Notes: generated from the letters alone by a model not told the origin. Positions 19,922-28,067 are shown, numbered from the stretch's first letter. The stretch: DNA of 64,000 bases from Amycolatopsis echigonensis (GCF_014174495.1 NZ_JACJHR010000051.1:1-64000); one strand, 5' to 3'. A program made the numbers and translations.

Positions 19922-20437
19922 CTAGTGCAGCCAACCGGCGAACAGCGCGGGCGAAGCCGCCAGCAAGCTGAACCGCACCCACCGTCCGGCCAGGCCCGCG
20001 GCGACGAACGTCGACAGCCGCATCCGGACCATCCCGGCGAGGACGCTCGTCGCCATGAACGGGGGCAGCCCGACGAGCGAGCTGACCCCGTATGTGCCGG
20101 TCATCCAGTGCGGATGGCGCTGGCAGCGTTCGCGCAGAGCCTCGATCTTGCTCCGGATCACCTTGGTGCGCAGCTGCCAGCGGACCCGCCGCGGCGTGAG
20201 CGGGCGTTCGCGGTGCAGCCGGTCGTGCAGGACCTTCGGGAGCCGGATCGAGCCGCGCGCGGCCAGGTAGTACAGCAGTTTCCCGGCGATCTGGCCGACC
20301 GCGACCGCGCCGCCCAGCCACAGCCAGTGCACGCTGTGCTGGCTCGCGCAGAGGCCGATGACGAAGAGCTCCGCGTTGACCAGCGGCACGATCGCCGAGC
20401 CGAAGGCGACGCCGAGGGTCAGGAGCACCCATCCCAT
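19922..20437 (-). CDS. VTT/DedA-like membrane protein (YqaA-type)
   Basis: A 171-residue protein with several hydrophobic segments and the SNARE-associated/VTT flavour: E-x(n)-GKLLYYLAARGS, then a VSSLVGLPPFMATSVLAGMVRM re-entrant-like segment. This places it near the YqaA/DedA superfamily, whose members move or scramble lipids or support envelope homeostasis. The exact role is unknown. It reads divergently from the GtrA-like gene with 153 nt between. Confidence 0.75.
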   Translation of the reverse strand: MGWVLLTLGVAFGSAIVPLVNAELFVIGLCASQHSVHWLWLGGAVAVGQIAGKLLYYLAARGSIRLPKVLHDRLHRERPLTPRRVRWQLRTKVIRSKIEALRERCQRHPHWMTGTYGVSSLVGLPPFMATSVLAGMVRMRLSTFVAAGLAGRWVRFSLLAASPALFAGWLH

Positions 20438-20590
20438 CGCGTCACCCCCTCCGTGTCCCTGCTCACCCCAAAGCTATCAGCCATCACGAAAAGATCACGG
20501 GGGTTAACCCCACTCTTTTCCTGGGCGCCAACCCCAGAAGATCACCTGGCCGACCGCTCTCGGTCACCTTCTGCTGCCACTCTCGGACAG
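20438..20590. promoter_or_regulatory. Divergent promoter region with palindrome
   Basis: The gap between two divergent membrane-protein genes holds a perfect 12-nt palindrome ggggttaacccc (20500-20511). A repeated aagatcac motif flanks it at 20491-20498 and 20538-20545. The AT content is higher than in neighbouring DNA. It probably contains both promoters and perhaps a shared operator. Confidence 0.45.
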
Positions 20591-21067
20591 GTGCCTGAGG
20601 TGCCCCTCGCCGACCGTTTCGCCGGACTGTGCGCCGCGGTCGTGCGCGTTCTGCCGTTCGGACTGTCGCGGATCGTCGCGCCGAGTTTCCTCGGTTTCGC
20701 GGTGATCAACGGCTTCACGTTCGGCGTCGACCTGGTGCTGCTGACGTTGTTCCACGGCGGGCTGAAGTGGCCGGTGTGGCTGTCGATCAGCGTCGCGTAC
20801 GTGGTCGCGTTCGGGTTGAGTTTCGTGTTGAACCGCGCGCTGAACTTCCGTTCGCACGCGCCGGTGGGCCGCCAGGCGGTGCTGTACGCGGTGGCGATCG
20901 CGGTGAACTACGTGGCGTTCCTGCTCGGGCTGGGTGCTGGATTGGCCGCGTTGGGTGTCGAATACCACCTGTCGCGGCTGATCGCGGGGGCGTGCGAGGG
21001 CGTGTTCATGTACTCGGTGATGCGCTGGGTGGTCTTCGCGAAGCGCGAAGAGCCGGTCACTGTGTGA
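20591..21067 (+). CDS. GtrA family membrane protein
   Basis: About 158 residues with four predicted transmembrane helices and the GtrA-like layout: FLGFAVINGFTFGVDLVLL, a short loop, then VAYVVAFGLSFVLNRALNFRS. GtrA proteins are thought to help flip or present polyprenyl-linked sugars. Start is GTG 20591 or GTG 20600; neither has a clear SD. Its 3' end overlaps the convergent acetyltransferase gene by 11 nt. Confidence 0.8.
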   Translation: MPEVPLADRFAGLCAAVVRVLPFGLSRIVAPSFLGFAVINGFTFGVDLVLLTLFHGGLKWPVWLSISVAYVVAFGLSFVLNRALNFRSHAPVGRQAVLYAVAIAVNYVAFLLGLGAGLAALGVEYHLSRLIAGACEGVFMYSVMRWVVFAKREEPVTV

Positions 21068-21611
21068 GTTCCAGGTCCAGCGTGCCGGTGAGCCGGACTT
21101 CGCGCAGGGTGCCGCGGCCGGTGTCGAGGGTGCGGACGGTGCCGTCGGGGGACCAGCCGGCGCGGCGGTAGAAGCCCAGCGTCGCGTGATCGGACTGGGC
21201 GACCCAGGTGATGCCGCGGCTGAGCCCGTTCGCGCGCAGGTCGGCGGCGGCGGTCGCGAGCAGCCGTCCGGCGTGCCCGCGGCGGCCCCAGCGCGGCTCG
21301 ACCACCAGCGACGCGATCAACCCGGGAGCGTCCTCGGGCGCCGATCCGTCGGCCGCGGCGGCCTCGTCCTCCGGGGCCGGGCCCGCGACGCAGTAGCCGA
21401 CCGTGAACGAGCCCTCGGTGGCCAGGTAGACGCGGGAATCGGGGTACTCGATCGTCTCCGCCCAGGTGCCCTCGAGATCGGCCTTGTCGAGCTCGTCGAT
21501 GGCTTGCTCGCCCAGGAGCCCGGCGTAGGCGGCCCGCCAGGTCAGCCGCTGGATGCGGGCGATCTCCGCGGCGTCGGACGGGTTCGCGGGACGGACTTCG
21601 GCGGCACTCAC
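21057..21611 (-). CDS. GNAT family N-acetyltransferase
   Basis: 184 residues of GNAT fold. The acetyl-CoA loop region is LVVEPRWGRRGHAGRLLATAAADL, with an R-x-x-G-x-A-type pattern (RRGHAG). A final GFYRRAGW motif is typical of GNATs. An acidic insertion (EDEAAAADGSAPED) sits before the core strand. Substrate unknown. It starts with ATG 21611, 50 nt from the divergent AlkX-like gene. Confidence 0.85.
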   Translation of the reverse strand: MSAAEVRPANPSDAAEIARIQRLTWRAAYAGLLGEQAIDELDKADLEGTWAETIEYPDSRVYLATEGSFTVGYCVAGPAPEDEAAAADGSAPEDAPGLIASLVVEPRWGRRGHAGRLLATAAADLRANGLSRGITWVAQSDHATLGFYRRAGWSPDGTVRTLDTGRGTLREVRLTGTLDLELTQ

Positions 21612-21661
21612 GCGGGCAATGTACCGAAACTGTCGGGGGTGGCTGGCACCATGGCGGAATC

Positions 21662-22876
21662 ATGCAGACGATCAGCCTTTCCGTCGCCCGCCGCACCGCT
21701 CTGGCCGCGCAGGGATTCGCCGACCCCCGGCCCGCCTCGGCCCCGACCCGGCGGCACCTCGCCAAGGTGCTGTCGCGGGTCCAGTTGCTGCAGCTGGACT
21801 CGGTGAACGTCGCCGTGCGCGCGCACTACATGCCGCTGTTCTCGCGCCTGGGCCCGTACGACCCGGCGCTGGTCGACGACGCCGCCTGGAGCCACCGCGC
21901 GCGCCGGCCGCGGCTGCTGGTCGAGTCGTGGGCGCACGAGGCGAGCCTGCTGCCGATCGAAGACTGGCCGCTGCTGCGGTCCGGCGCGAAACGGGACGGC
22001 TGGTGGCGCAATTACACCCGGGTGGTCGACACGATGCCCGGCCTGCTCGACGACGTGCTGGCGGTCGTGAAGGAACACGGTCCGATCGGGGCCGGGGCGA
22101 TCGAAAAGGAGCTGGAAACCGAGGCGGTCCGGCGCGGGCCGGGCGCGTGGTGGGAACGCTCGGTGGTGAAGAAGGCGTGCGAGTACCTGTTCGGCGTCGG
22201 CCAGCTGAGCACTGGCACGCGGCGGTCTTTCGAGCGGCTGTACGACCTGACTGAGCGAGTGGTGCCGCCGGAGATCTTGTCCCGCAAGGTTTCCGCGGAC
22301 GAAGGTGCCCGCGGCCTGATCGACCGCTCGGCGCGGGCACTGGGCGTGGCAACGGAAACCGACCTGCGCGACTACTACCGCCTGGGCCCGGACGTCACCC
22401 GGCAAGCCGTGCAGGAACTGGTCGAGGAAGGCGTCCTGGAGCCGGTCCAGGTCGCCGACTGGCGCGCGGTCGCGTACCGGCACGCCGAAGCGCGCACGCC
22501 GCGGGCAGTGCCCGGACGGGCTTTGCTGTGCCCGTTCGACCCGCTGATCTGGGAACGCGCGCGGACCGAGCGGTTGTTCGGCTTCCGGTACCGCATCGAG
22601 ATCTACGTCCCGGAACCCAAGCGGGTGCACGGGTACTACGTGTTCCCGTTCCTGCTGGACGGGGAGCTGTCGGCGCGAGTGGACCTGAAGTCCGACCGGG
22701 CGGCCGGGGTCCTGCGGGTGCAGGGCGCGTTCGCCGAGCCCGGAGCCGACCAGGCGAGGGTGGCGGCGGAGCTGGCGGGGGAACTGCGGACGATGGCGGA
22801 ATGGCAGGGACTGGACGGCGTCGCGGTGGGGGAGCGGGGTGATCTGGCCCGGGCATTGCGGCGCGCGGTGAAGTGA
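21662..22876 (+). CDS. Winged-helix DNA glycosylase, YcaQ/AlkX-like
   Basis: A 404-residue protein of the HTH_42 (YcaQ/AlkZ) superfamily, with tandem winged helices that unhook bulky or crosslinked nucleobases. The N terminus has the catalytic-site segment LLQLDSVNV (Gln-Leu-Asp), the Q-phi-D arrangement of AlkX-type interstrand-crosslink glycosylases rather than the Q-phi-Q of AlkZ. Later RARRPRLLVESWAHEASLL and CPFDPLIWERARTERLFGF are family hallmarks. No antibiotic cluster is adjacent, so a general repair role is inferred. Confidence 0.88.
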   Translation: MQTISLSVARRTALAAQGFADPRPASAPTRRHLAKVLSRVQLLQLDSVNVAVRAHYMPLFSRLGPYDPALVDDAAWSHRARRPRLLVESWAHEASLLPIEDWPLLRSGAKRDGWWRNYTRVVDTMPGLLDDVLAVVKEHGPIGAGAIEKELETEAVRRGPGAWWERSVVKKACEYLFGVGQLSTGTRRSFERLYDLTERVVPPEILSRKVSADEGARGLIDRSARALGVATETDLRDYYRLGPDVTRQAVQELVEEGVLEPVQVADWRAVAYRHAEARTPRAVPGRALLCPFDPLIWERARTERLFGFRYRIEIYVPEPKRVHGYYVFPFLLDGELSARVDLKSDRAAGVLRVQGAFAEPGADQARVAAELAGELRTMAEWQGLDGVAVGERGDLARALRRAVK

Positions 22877-22886
22877 GCGGGGGTTG

Positions 22887-23313
22887 GTGAGCGTTGGTGC
22901 CGGGGAGAATCGGCATTGCTGCTCACGGCATCCCGCGCGCTCGGGAGCTAGATGGCGGTGTCGGGGGCGCGGTGACCTGGGGGCTTTTGAGTGTTGGTGC
23001 CGGTGAGAACGGGCGTTGCCGCTCACGACGCCCCGCGTGCTCGGTGCCTAGATGGCGGTGTCGGCGGCGCGGCGATCTGCGGGGCTTGTGAGCGTGGGTG
23101 CCGGGGAGAACCAGCGTTGCAGCTCATGGTGCCCTGCGCGGCCTGGGTGCCGGTGTTGGCGGCGTGGGGGCTTGGGGGCTTGAGTGGTGCCGGGGAGAAC
23201 CGGCGTTGTCGCTCATGGTGCCCCGCGCGCTCGGGAGCTAGATGGCGGTGTCGGCGGCGCAACCTGCGGGCCTGTGAGTGTCTATGCCGGTTAGAACCGG
23301 CATAGACACTCAC
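22887..23313. repeat. Array of five ~40-nt palindromes with conserved spacers
   Basis: Palindromic units begin at 22887, 22987, 23088, about 23180 and 23274, a period of 92-101 nt. Each has gtgag-type and ctcac/ctcat-type ends around a tgccgg...agaa...cggc centre. The spacers also repeat (agctagatggcggtgtcggcggcgc and relatives). The first four are imperfect; the last is perfect. They lie between convergent genes and so may act as bidirectional terminators, but the multiplication of whole units is unusual. Confidence 0.8.
23274..23313. terminator. Perfect 19-bp palindrome, last unit of the array
   Basis: Arms 23274-23292 and 23295-23313 are exactly complementary with a 2-nt centre. Being symmetric, it would form on transcripts from either side, stopping the AlkX-like gene or the DUF4097 gene. 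There is no U-tract. Confidence 0.65.
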
Positions 23314-23638
23314 GACTCCTGAGGGGTTTCCGCCGCAGGGGCGGAGGTATGGGCGCGCGGAAGTCGTTATAGCGGCCAGATTCGTTGGCGCGGCAGAAAA
23401 GTCGTTGTGGCGGCTGGGCTGGGCACGCGAGGAATCCGAGCCGCGACGGCTCTGGCTGGCGCACGGGGAAACGCGCCCCGTCGGCTTTCCTTGGCACACA
23501 AGGGATTCCCGGACAGCGCGAAGCGGCGGGCCACCCGGAATGCTCCGGTGCGGCCCGCCGCCTCCCCCTTGCAGCCGTCCGCTCGGCGCACCCGGGGTCG
23601 TGGAGTGACGGGTGTGTCGGCCTGAGCGGACGGGATGG
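23314..23638. other. 325-nt gap after the palindrome array
   Basis: I see no convincing gene here. A short repeated phrase, aagtcgtt(a/g)t(a/g)gcggc, occurs near 23361 and 23399. Open frames here are short and low in coding character. Confidence 0.5.
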
Positions 23639-24787
23639 TCAGCCCGCCGCGCGGGTCACCACCGCGTTGCCGGTTCCGGTGCGGGCGCGAACTTTCAGCG
23701 CGACCGCGCCCTCCGGCGGCGTGTCCGACACGTCCAGCTCGCTCGAAACCCGCCCCGCCGCCGACGCTAGTTCCACTTCCGCCCGCACGCCGCTCCGGAT
23801 GCCGACCCGCACCTCGCCCGAGCCGGTGATCAGTTCGAGCGACCCGGACGCCGCGTCGGCCACCGACAGGTCGCCGCTGCCGGTGCGGGCCATGACGTCG
23901 CCTTCGACCGCGCCCAGCCAGACGTTTCCGGTTCCGGTGCCGAGCGTCGCCGGGCCGGAGATCGACGCCGCCTCGACCGAACCGCTTCCGCTCCGCAGCT
24001 GCAGTCCGGCCAGGGTCGGGCCGAGTTTCACGGCTCCGGTTCCGGTCCGGATGGTGGCCGCGCCGTCCGCGCGTTCCAGCGTCACCTCGCCGGACCCGGT
24101 GAGGATGTCCGCGCGGCCCGCGGTGCCGGTCACCGTGACGTCCGCCGAGCCCGCACGCACTTCGAGGTGCGACCCGGCCGGCGCGTGAACCGTGACCGCC
24201 ACCGGAACGTTCCGCAGCTGCCACGCCTTCGCCGCCCGCACGACGACCCGGTTGCCGGTCTTCTCGATCCGCGCCTGCCGCACCGCGTCGGCGACCGAAA
24301 ACTCCGGCATGCCGCCGAACTGGTCCCCGAACTTCTCGCCGACCCACGACAGCAGGCTGCTGACGCCGTTGACCCACGACGGCTGCTCGCCCGCGTCGTG
24401 CTGCAGCCGCACGGTCACCCCGGACTCCCGCCCGAGCACGACCTCGACCCGCCCGATCGTGACGCCGAGGTCCAGCTCGACCGGACCGTCCGCCTCGAAG
24501 TCCTGCAACCGCACGTACGGACCCGGTTCCGCGGAATCCGAGCCGGTTCCCGCCGAGGCGTCCGAAGCCGCAGCGGCCGTTGAACTGTCCGAAGTGGACT
24601 CAGCGCTCGAGGCCCCGGTCCCGCCCGCCTCGCCCGATGCCCCTTCGCCCGCGGAGGGCTCGCTCGCCGCGCCGTCGGCAGCAGTGCCGGACGCGGCTTC
24701 CGAGGGCGTTTCGCCCGCGCTCCCGAAACCCGGCTCCCCAACCCGGTCTTCGGTGTTCTTCCCCTGGTCTTCCCGGTTCTCGCCCAT
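23639..24787 (-). CDS. DUF4097-type beta-repeat protein with disordered N terminus
   Basis: A 382-residue protein. The first ~90 residues are Ser/Ala/Gly/Glu low complexity. The rest is a series of short beta repeats built on G-S-G-x-V and G-T-G motifs (TGSGEVTLERADG, RTGTGAVKLG, GTGTGNVWLG, RTGSGDLSVAD). This is the DUF4097/adhesin-like right-handed beta-solenoid pattern. There is no signal peptide or TM, so it is probably cytoplasmic. It follows the ribbon-helix-helix gene by 14 nt, an obvious two-gene operon. The function of this pairing is not known. Confidence 0.8.
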   Translation of the reverse strand: MGENREDQGKNTEDRVGEPGFGSAGETPSEAASGTAADGAASEPSAGEGASGEAGGTGASSAESTSDSSTAAAASDASAGTGSDSAEPGPYVRLQDFEADGPVELDLGVTIGRVEVVLGRESGVTVRLQHDAGEQPSWVNGVSSLLSWVGEKFGDQFGGMPEFSVADAVRQARIEKTGNRVVVRAAKAWQLRNVPVAVTVHAPAGSHLEVRAGSADVTVTGTAGRADILTGSGEVTLERADGAATIRTGTGAVKLGPTLAGLQLRSGSGSVEAASISGPATLGTGTGNVWLGAVEGDVMARTGSGDLSVADAASGSLELITGSGEVRVGIRSGVRAEVELASAAGRVSSELDVSDTPPEGAVALKVRARTGTGNAVVTRAAG

Positions 24788-24801
24788 GGTGATGCCCCCT
24801 T

Positions 24802-25329
24802 CTAGCCTTCGACCCAGCCGTGCAGCTTGGTCTCGGTGCGGCCCCCGCCGCTGCCGCTGTCGTGCCAGCGCTGGTGCCGTTGCTGGTGCTGCTGCGCCTG
24901 GCCGAGCGCCCCCTGCACGGCCTGCGCCACGAAGGTGTTCAGCGAAACCCCCTGCGCGGCCGCGGCCTGTTCGGCCTGGCCCTTGATCTGCTCGACCAGC
25001 CGCAGCGTGATCCGCGAGATGTCGCCGCCGTCGATCGGCGGGGCGGGAGGCGGCGGTGGCGGGGGAGGCGCGGAAGAAGAACGGTCCTCGCCGCCGGTGA
25101 CGACCACGCGCACGTCCCGGCCGTCCAGCCGGACGTCCACGACCTGGCCGGGCAGCGCGGCGGTCACCTCGGCCGCCAGGTCGGCCAGCGCGTTCATCAG
25201 CGTCAGCCGGACCGCCGGTTCCAGAGCAGACGACAGCAGTGCGGCCGCCCGCCGGGTCTGCTCGTCCCCGGCGGAGGCCGTGCTCGCGAGGTCTTCGCGA
25301 AGGTTCGCGATATACGGCGTCAAGTCCAT
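24802..25329 (-). CDS. Ribbon-helix-helix domain protein
   Basis: 175 residues. The N-terminal half is helical (MDLTPYIANLREDLASTAS) with a beta segment VDVRLDGRDVRVVVTGG. A poly-Pro linker follows, then a C-terminal ribbon-helix-helix unit (ISRITLRLVEQIKGQAEQAA, AAQGVSLNTFVAQAVQGAL) of the Arc/HicB type, and a Gln/His-rich tail. It looks like a transcriptional regulator or antitoxin-like DNA-binding protein. No HicA-like toxin is adjacent; the partner is the DUF4097 protein. Three phased repeats directly upstream may be its operator. Confidence 0.75.
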   Translation of the reverse strand: MDLTPYIANLREDLASTASAGDEQTRRAAALLSSALEPAVRLTLMNALADLAAEVTAALPGQVVDVRLDGRDVRVVVTGGEDRSSSAPPPPPPPPAPPIDGGDISRITLRLVEQIKGQAEQAAAAQGVSLNTFVAQAVQGALGQAQQHQQRHQRWHDSGSGGGRTETKLHGWVEG

Positions 25330-25339
25330 GACACCACTA

Positions 25340-25381
25340 TGGCGTCACGAATGACGTCACGTCAAGGCACGGTGATGTCAC
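25340..25381 (-). promoter_or_regulatory. Three phased TG(R)(Y)GTCAC repeats, possible autoregulatory operator
   Basis: tggcgtcac (25340-25348), tgacgtcac (25352-25360) and tgatgtcac (25373-25381) lie 12 and 21 nt apart, about one and two helical turns. They fall in the gap between the ribbon-helix-helix gene (start 25329, minus) and thyX (plus). Direct repeats on one face of the helix suit cooperative RHH dimers. Binding is inferred. Confidence 0.5.
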
Positions 25382-25431
25382 CCGTGCCGCCGGGTTAGGC
25401 TGGCGGAGCCGACATGAGGGGAGCGAGACCG

Positions 25432-26172
25432 GTGCCGCCCAAGGTGCAGCTGATCGCGAAAACCGAGTTCTTCCCGCCCGAGGACGTGCCCTGGTCCACC
25501 GACGCGGAGGGAGGCGAAGCGCTCGCCGAGTTCGCCGGGCGCGCCTGCTACCAGTCCTGGGAGAAGTCCAATCCCGCGACCGCGACCAACGCCGGGTATC
25601 TCGAGCACATCATCGACGTCGGCCACCTGGCCGTTCTCGAGCACGGGACGGTCACCTTCTACTTCTCCGGGATCTCCCGCTCGCTCACCCACGAGCTGAT
25701 CCGGCACCGGCATTTCTCCTACTCCCAGCTGTCGCGGCGCTACGTTCCCGAGCGCGACGCCGAGTTCGTCGAGCCGGACGTCATCGCCGAAGACCCGGTG
25801 CTGCACGAGAAATTCGTCAAGGCCACGCAGGCCAGCGCGGCCGCTTACGACGAGTTGCTCGCGGGGCTGGAGGAGAAGTTCGGGGACGCGCCGAGCGCCA
25901 CCCTGCGCCGCAAGCAGGCGCGCCAGGCGGCCCGCGCCGTGTTGCCGAACGCGACCGAAACCCGCATCGTCGTCACCGGCAACTACCGCGCCTGGCGGCA
26001 TTTCGTCGCGATGCGCGCCACCGAGCACGCGGACGTCGAGATCCGTTCCCTGGCCGTCGAATGCCTGCGGCAGCTGCACAAAGCGGCGGCCAACGTGTTC
26101 GCCGACTTCACGATTTCAACCCTGCCCGACGGCACCGAGATCGCCTCGAGCCCGAAGGTGCTGGAAGGCTGA
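25432..26172 (+). CDS. thyX: FAD-dependent thymidylate synthase
   Basis: A 246-residue flavoenzyme converting dUMP to dTMP with methylene-tetrahydrofolate and NADPH. The ThyX signature RHRHFSYSQLSRR is at residues 91-103, with GRACYQSW and VLPNATETRIVVTGNYRAW as further family segments. GTG 25432 is chosen because aggggag (25417-25423) is well placed as SD. ATG 25414 would put the SD inside the gene, adding six residues. The ACT-domain gene follows after 10 nt. Confidence 0.95.
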   Translation: MPPKVQLIAKTEFFPPEDVPWSTDAEGGEALAEFAGRACYQSWEKSNPATATNAGYLEHIIDVGHLAVLEHGTVTFYFSGISRSLTHELIRHRHFSYSQLSRRYVPERDAEFVEPDVIAEDPVLHEKFVKATQASAAAYDELLAGLEEKFGDAPSATLRRKQARQAARAVLPNATETRIVVTGNYRAWRHFVAMRATEHADVEIRSLAVECLRQLHKAAANVFADFTISTLPDGTEIASSPKVLEG

Positions 26173-26182
26173 CACCACCCTG

Positions 26183-26581
26183 ATGAAACACCTGACGATC
26201 GACCTCCGCCCCGGTCCGTACTCGGTGGTGCGGCTGCCCGCCGACGCCGCCGTCCCCGCTGAACTGCTCGAACCGGGCGAACCCGCGCTCGTGTCGGTCA
26301 CCCGCACGCCCGACGAGCTGTCGCTGATCTGCCCCGCCGGCCGCGAACCCGAGGGCGGCACGGTCGAGGAGGGCTGGCGGCTGTTCACCGTGCGCGGGCC
26401 GCTGGAATTCACCCTCACCGGCATCATTTCCGCGCTCGCGTCGGAGCTGGCGGCCGCGGGCGTCGCGCTGTTCTCGCTGTCCACCTTCGACACCGACCAC
26501 ATCCTGGTGCCCTCCGACGACCTCGACCGGGCCGTGGCGGCGTTCCGCGAGGCCGGCCACGAAGTGCTCCTGCCGGCCTGA
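26183..26581 (+). CDS. ACT-domain protein
   Basis: 132 residues with two ACT-like halves (CASTOR-type arrangement). The strand EEGWRLFTVRGPLEFTLTGIISALASELAAAGVALFSLSTFDTDHILVP is a textbook ACT segment ending in the S-T-F-D-T-D-H-I-L-V motif. Such proteins sense amino acids, but the ligand here is unknown. It lies 10 nt after thyX, likely co-transcribed, and ends before a hairpin. Confidence 0.8.
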   Translation: MKHLTIDLRPGPYSVVRLPADAAVPAELLEPGEPALVSVTRTPDELSLICPAGREPEGGTVEEGWRLFTVRGPLEFTLTGIISALASELAAAGVALFSLSTFDTDHILVPSDDLDRAVAAFREAGHEVLLPA

Positions 26582-26586
26582 CCAAA

Positions 26587-26641
26587 GTCCGTGAAGGACT
26601 CTCTGCGGGAATCAGATTCCTACAAGGAGCCCTTCACGGAC
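26587..26641 (+). terminator. Hairpin after the thyX operon, GTGAAGG/CCTTCAC type
   Basis: Arms gtccgtgaagg (26587-26597) and ccttcacggac (26631-26641) pair perfectly over 11 bp. The loop contains a smaller ggaat/attcc hairpin. It begins 6 nt past the ACT-gene stop. Its arms match the dispersed palindrome seen at 6625-6649. Confidence 0.65.
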
Positions 26642-26674
26642 CTTCAGCGGCGGGAGGCGTGGCTCAGCACACCC

Positions 26675-26707
26675 TTGCTCAACAAAGTTCGGCGCGCCTA
26701 AACTTTG
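26675..26707 (+). promoter_or_regulatory. Promoter with overlapping inverted repeat before mntH
   Basis: ttgctc (26675-26680) and taaact (26699-26704), 18 nt apart, look like -35 and -10 elements just upstream of the transporter start. The inverted repeat caaagtt (26683-26689) / aactttg (26701-26707), with an ggcgcgcc core between, overlaps the -10. A Mn2+-responsive repressor (MntR/DtxR type) is the natural candidate, by inference. Confidence 0.5.
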
Positions 26708-26714
26708 AGTTGGG

Positions 26715-27983
26715 GTGACCGATACCAGGAAGTGGGCGCACATGGCGGTGGCGGAAGCGGCACGTCCGCGCGGCGTGGCCCGGCTGCGGGCCGGCTGGGC
26801 GCTGCTCGGACCGGCGTTCGTCGCCTCCGTCGCGTACGTCGACCCGGGCAACGTGGCGGCCAACGTCAGCGCCGGCGCGCGCTTCGGCTATCTGCTGGTC
26901 TGGGTAATCGTCGCGGCGAACCTGATGGCCCTGCTGGTGCAGTACCTGTCGGCGAAGCTCGGGCTCGTCACCGGCCAGTCGCTGCCGGAGGCGCTGCGCG
27001 ACCGGCTCTCCCGCGGCGCTCGGCTCGGCTACTGGGCGCAGGCCGAGATCGTCGCGATCGCCACCGACCTGGCCGAGGTCGTCGGCGGCGCGATCGCGCT
27101 CAACCTCCTTTTCGGACTCCCGCTCGTCGTCGGCGGGCTGATCACCGGACTCGTGTCGCTGGTGCTGCTCGCGGTGCAGGACCGCGGCGGCCAGCGCCCG
27201 TTCGAACGCGTCGTGACCGGCCTGCTGGTGGTGATCGCGGTCGGGTTCCTGGCGAGCCTGTTCGTCGAATCCCCGTCGGCCGCCGGGATCGCGAACGGCC
27301 TGATCCCTCGCTTCAGCGGCGGCGACAGCGTGCTGATCGCGGCCGCGATGCTCGGCGCGACGGTCATGCCGCACGCGGTGTACCTCCACTCCGGACTCGT
27401 CCGCGACCGGCACGGCACGCCGGAACCCGAAGGCCGCCGGCGGCTGCTGCGGGCCACCCGCTACGACGTCGGGTTCGCGATGCTGCTCGCGGGCGCGGTG
27501 AACCTCGGCATGTTGCTGGTGGCGGCGACGAATCTTCAAGGACAGCAAGGCGTCGACTCCATCGAAGGCGCGCACGGAGCGGTCGCCGCCGCGCTCGGGC
27601 CGGGGGTCGCGCTGCTGTTCGCGATCGGGCTGCTCGCGTCCGGGCTGGCATCGACCTCCGTGGGCGCGTACGCGGGTGCGATGATCATGCAAGGCTTGCT
27701 GCGCAAGAGGATTCCGATCGTGGCGCGCCGGCTCATCACGCTCGCCCCGGCGATTGTCGTGCTGGCGCTGGGAGCCGATCCGAGCGCGGCGCTGGTGGTG
27801 TCGCAGGTGGTGCTGTCGTTCGGCATCCCGTTCGCGCTCGTGCCGCTGATCCGGCTGACCGCGGACCGCGGCCTCATGGGCGCGGACGTGAACCGCCGCA
27901 CCACCACGGTGTTCGCCGCCGCCGTCGCGGGCGTGATCATCCTGCTCAACGTCGTGCTCATCGCGCTCACCTTCACCGGCTGA
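26715..27983 (+). CDS. mntH: Nramp family divalent metal (Mn2+/Fe2+) transporter
   Basis: A 422-residue proton-coupled importer with eleven predicted membrane helices. The metal-binding helix 1 motif is VDPGN (AYVDPGNVAAN), and helix 6 carries MPHAVYLHSG, the conserved M/A-P-H motif. GTG 26715 lies closest to the promoter, giving a nearly leaderless mRNA. ATG 26742 (MAVAEAARP) is an alternative 9 codons in. It stands alone between the thyX operon and a kinase gene. Confidence 0.92.
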   Translation: MTDTRKWAHMAVAEAARPRGVARLRAGWALLGPAFVASVAYVDPGNVAANVSAGARFGYLLVWVIVAANLMALLVQYLSAKLGLVTGQSLPEALRDRLSRGARLGYWAQAEIVAIATDLAEVVGGAIALNLLFGLPLVVGGLITGLVSLVLLAVQDRGGQRPFERVVTGLLVVIAVGFLASLFVESPSAAGIANGLIPRFSGGDSVLIAAAMLGATVMPHAVYLHSGLVRDRHGTPEPEGRRRLLRATRYDVGFAMLLAGAVNLGMLLVAATNLQGQQGVDSIEGAHGAVAAALGPGVALLFAIGLLASGLASTSVGAYAGAMIMQGLLRKRIPIVARRLITLAPAIVVLALGADPSAALVVSQVVLSFGIPFALVPLIRLTADRGLMGADVNRRTTTVFAAAVAGVIILLNVVLIALTFTG

Positions 27984-28067
27984 GCGAGTCCTCACCGGAC
28001 GGAACCGGCAAGGCCGCGCCGCGGTCGGACTAGCATCTGCGCGAAGCCGACCGAGGAGCCCGACCCC

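Noticed and set aside
24802..25329. HicB antitoxin of a HicAB pair
   Set aside because: No HicA-like short toxin on either side, and the RHH sits at the C terminus behind a poly-Pro linker.
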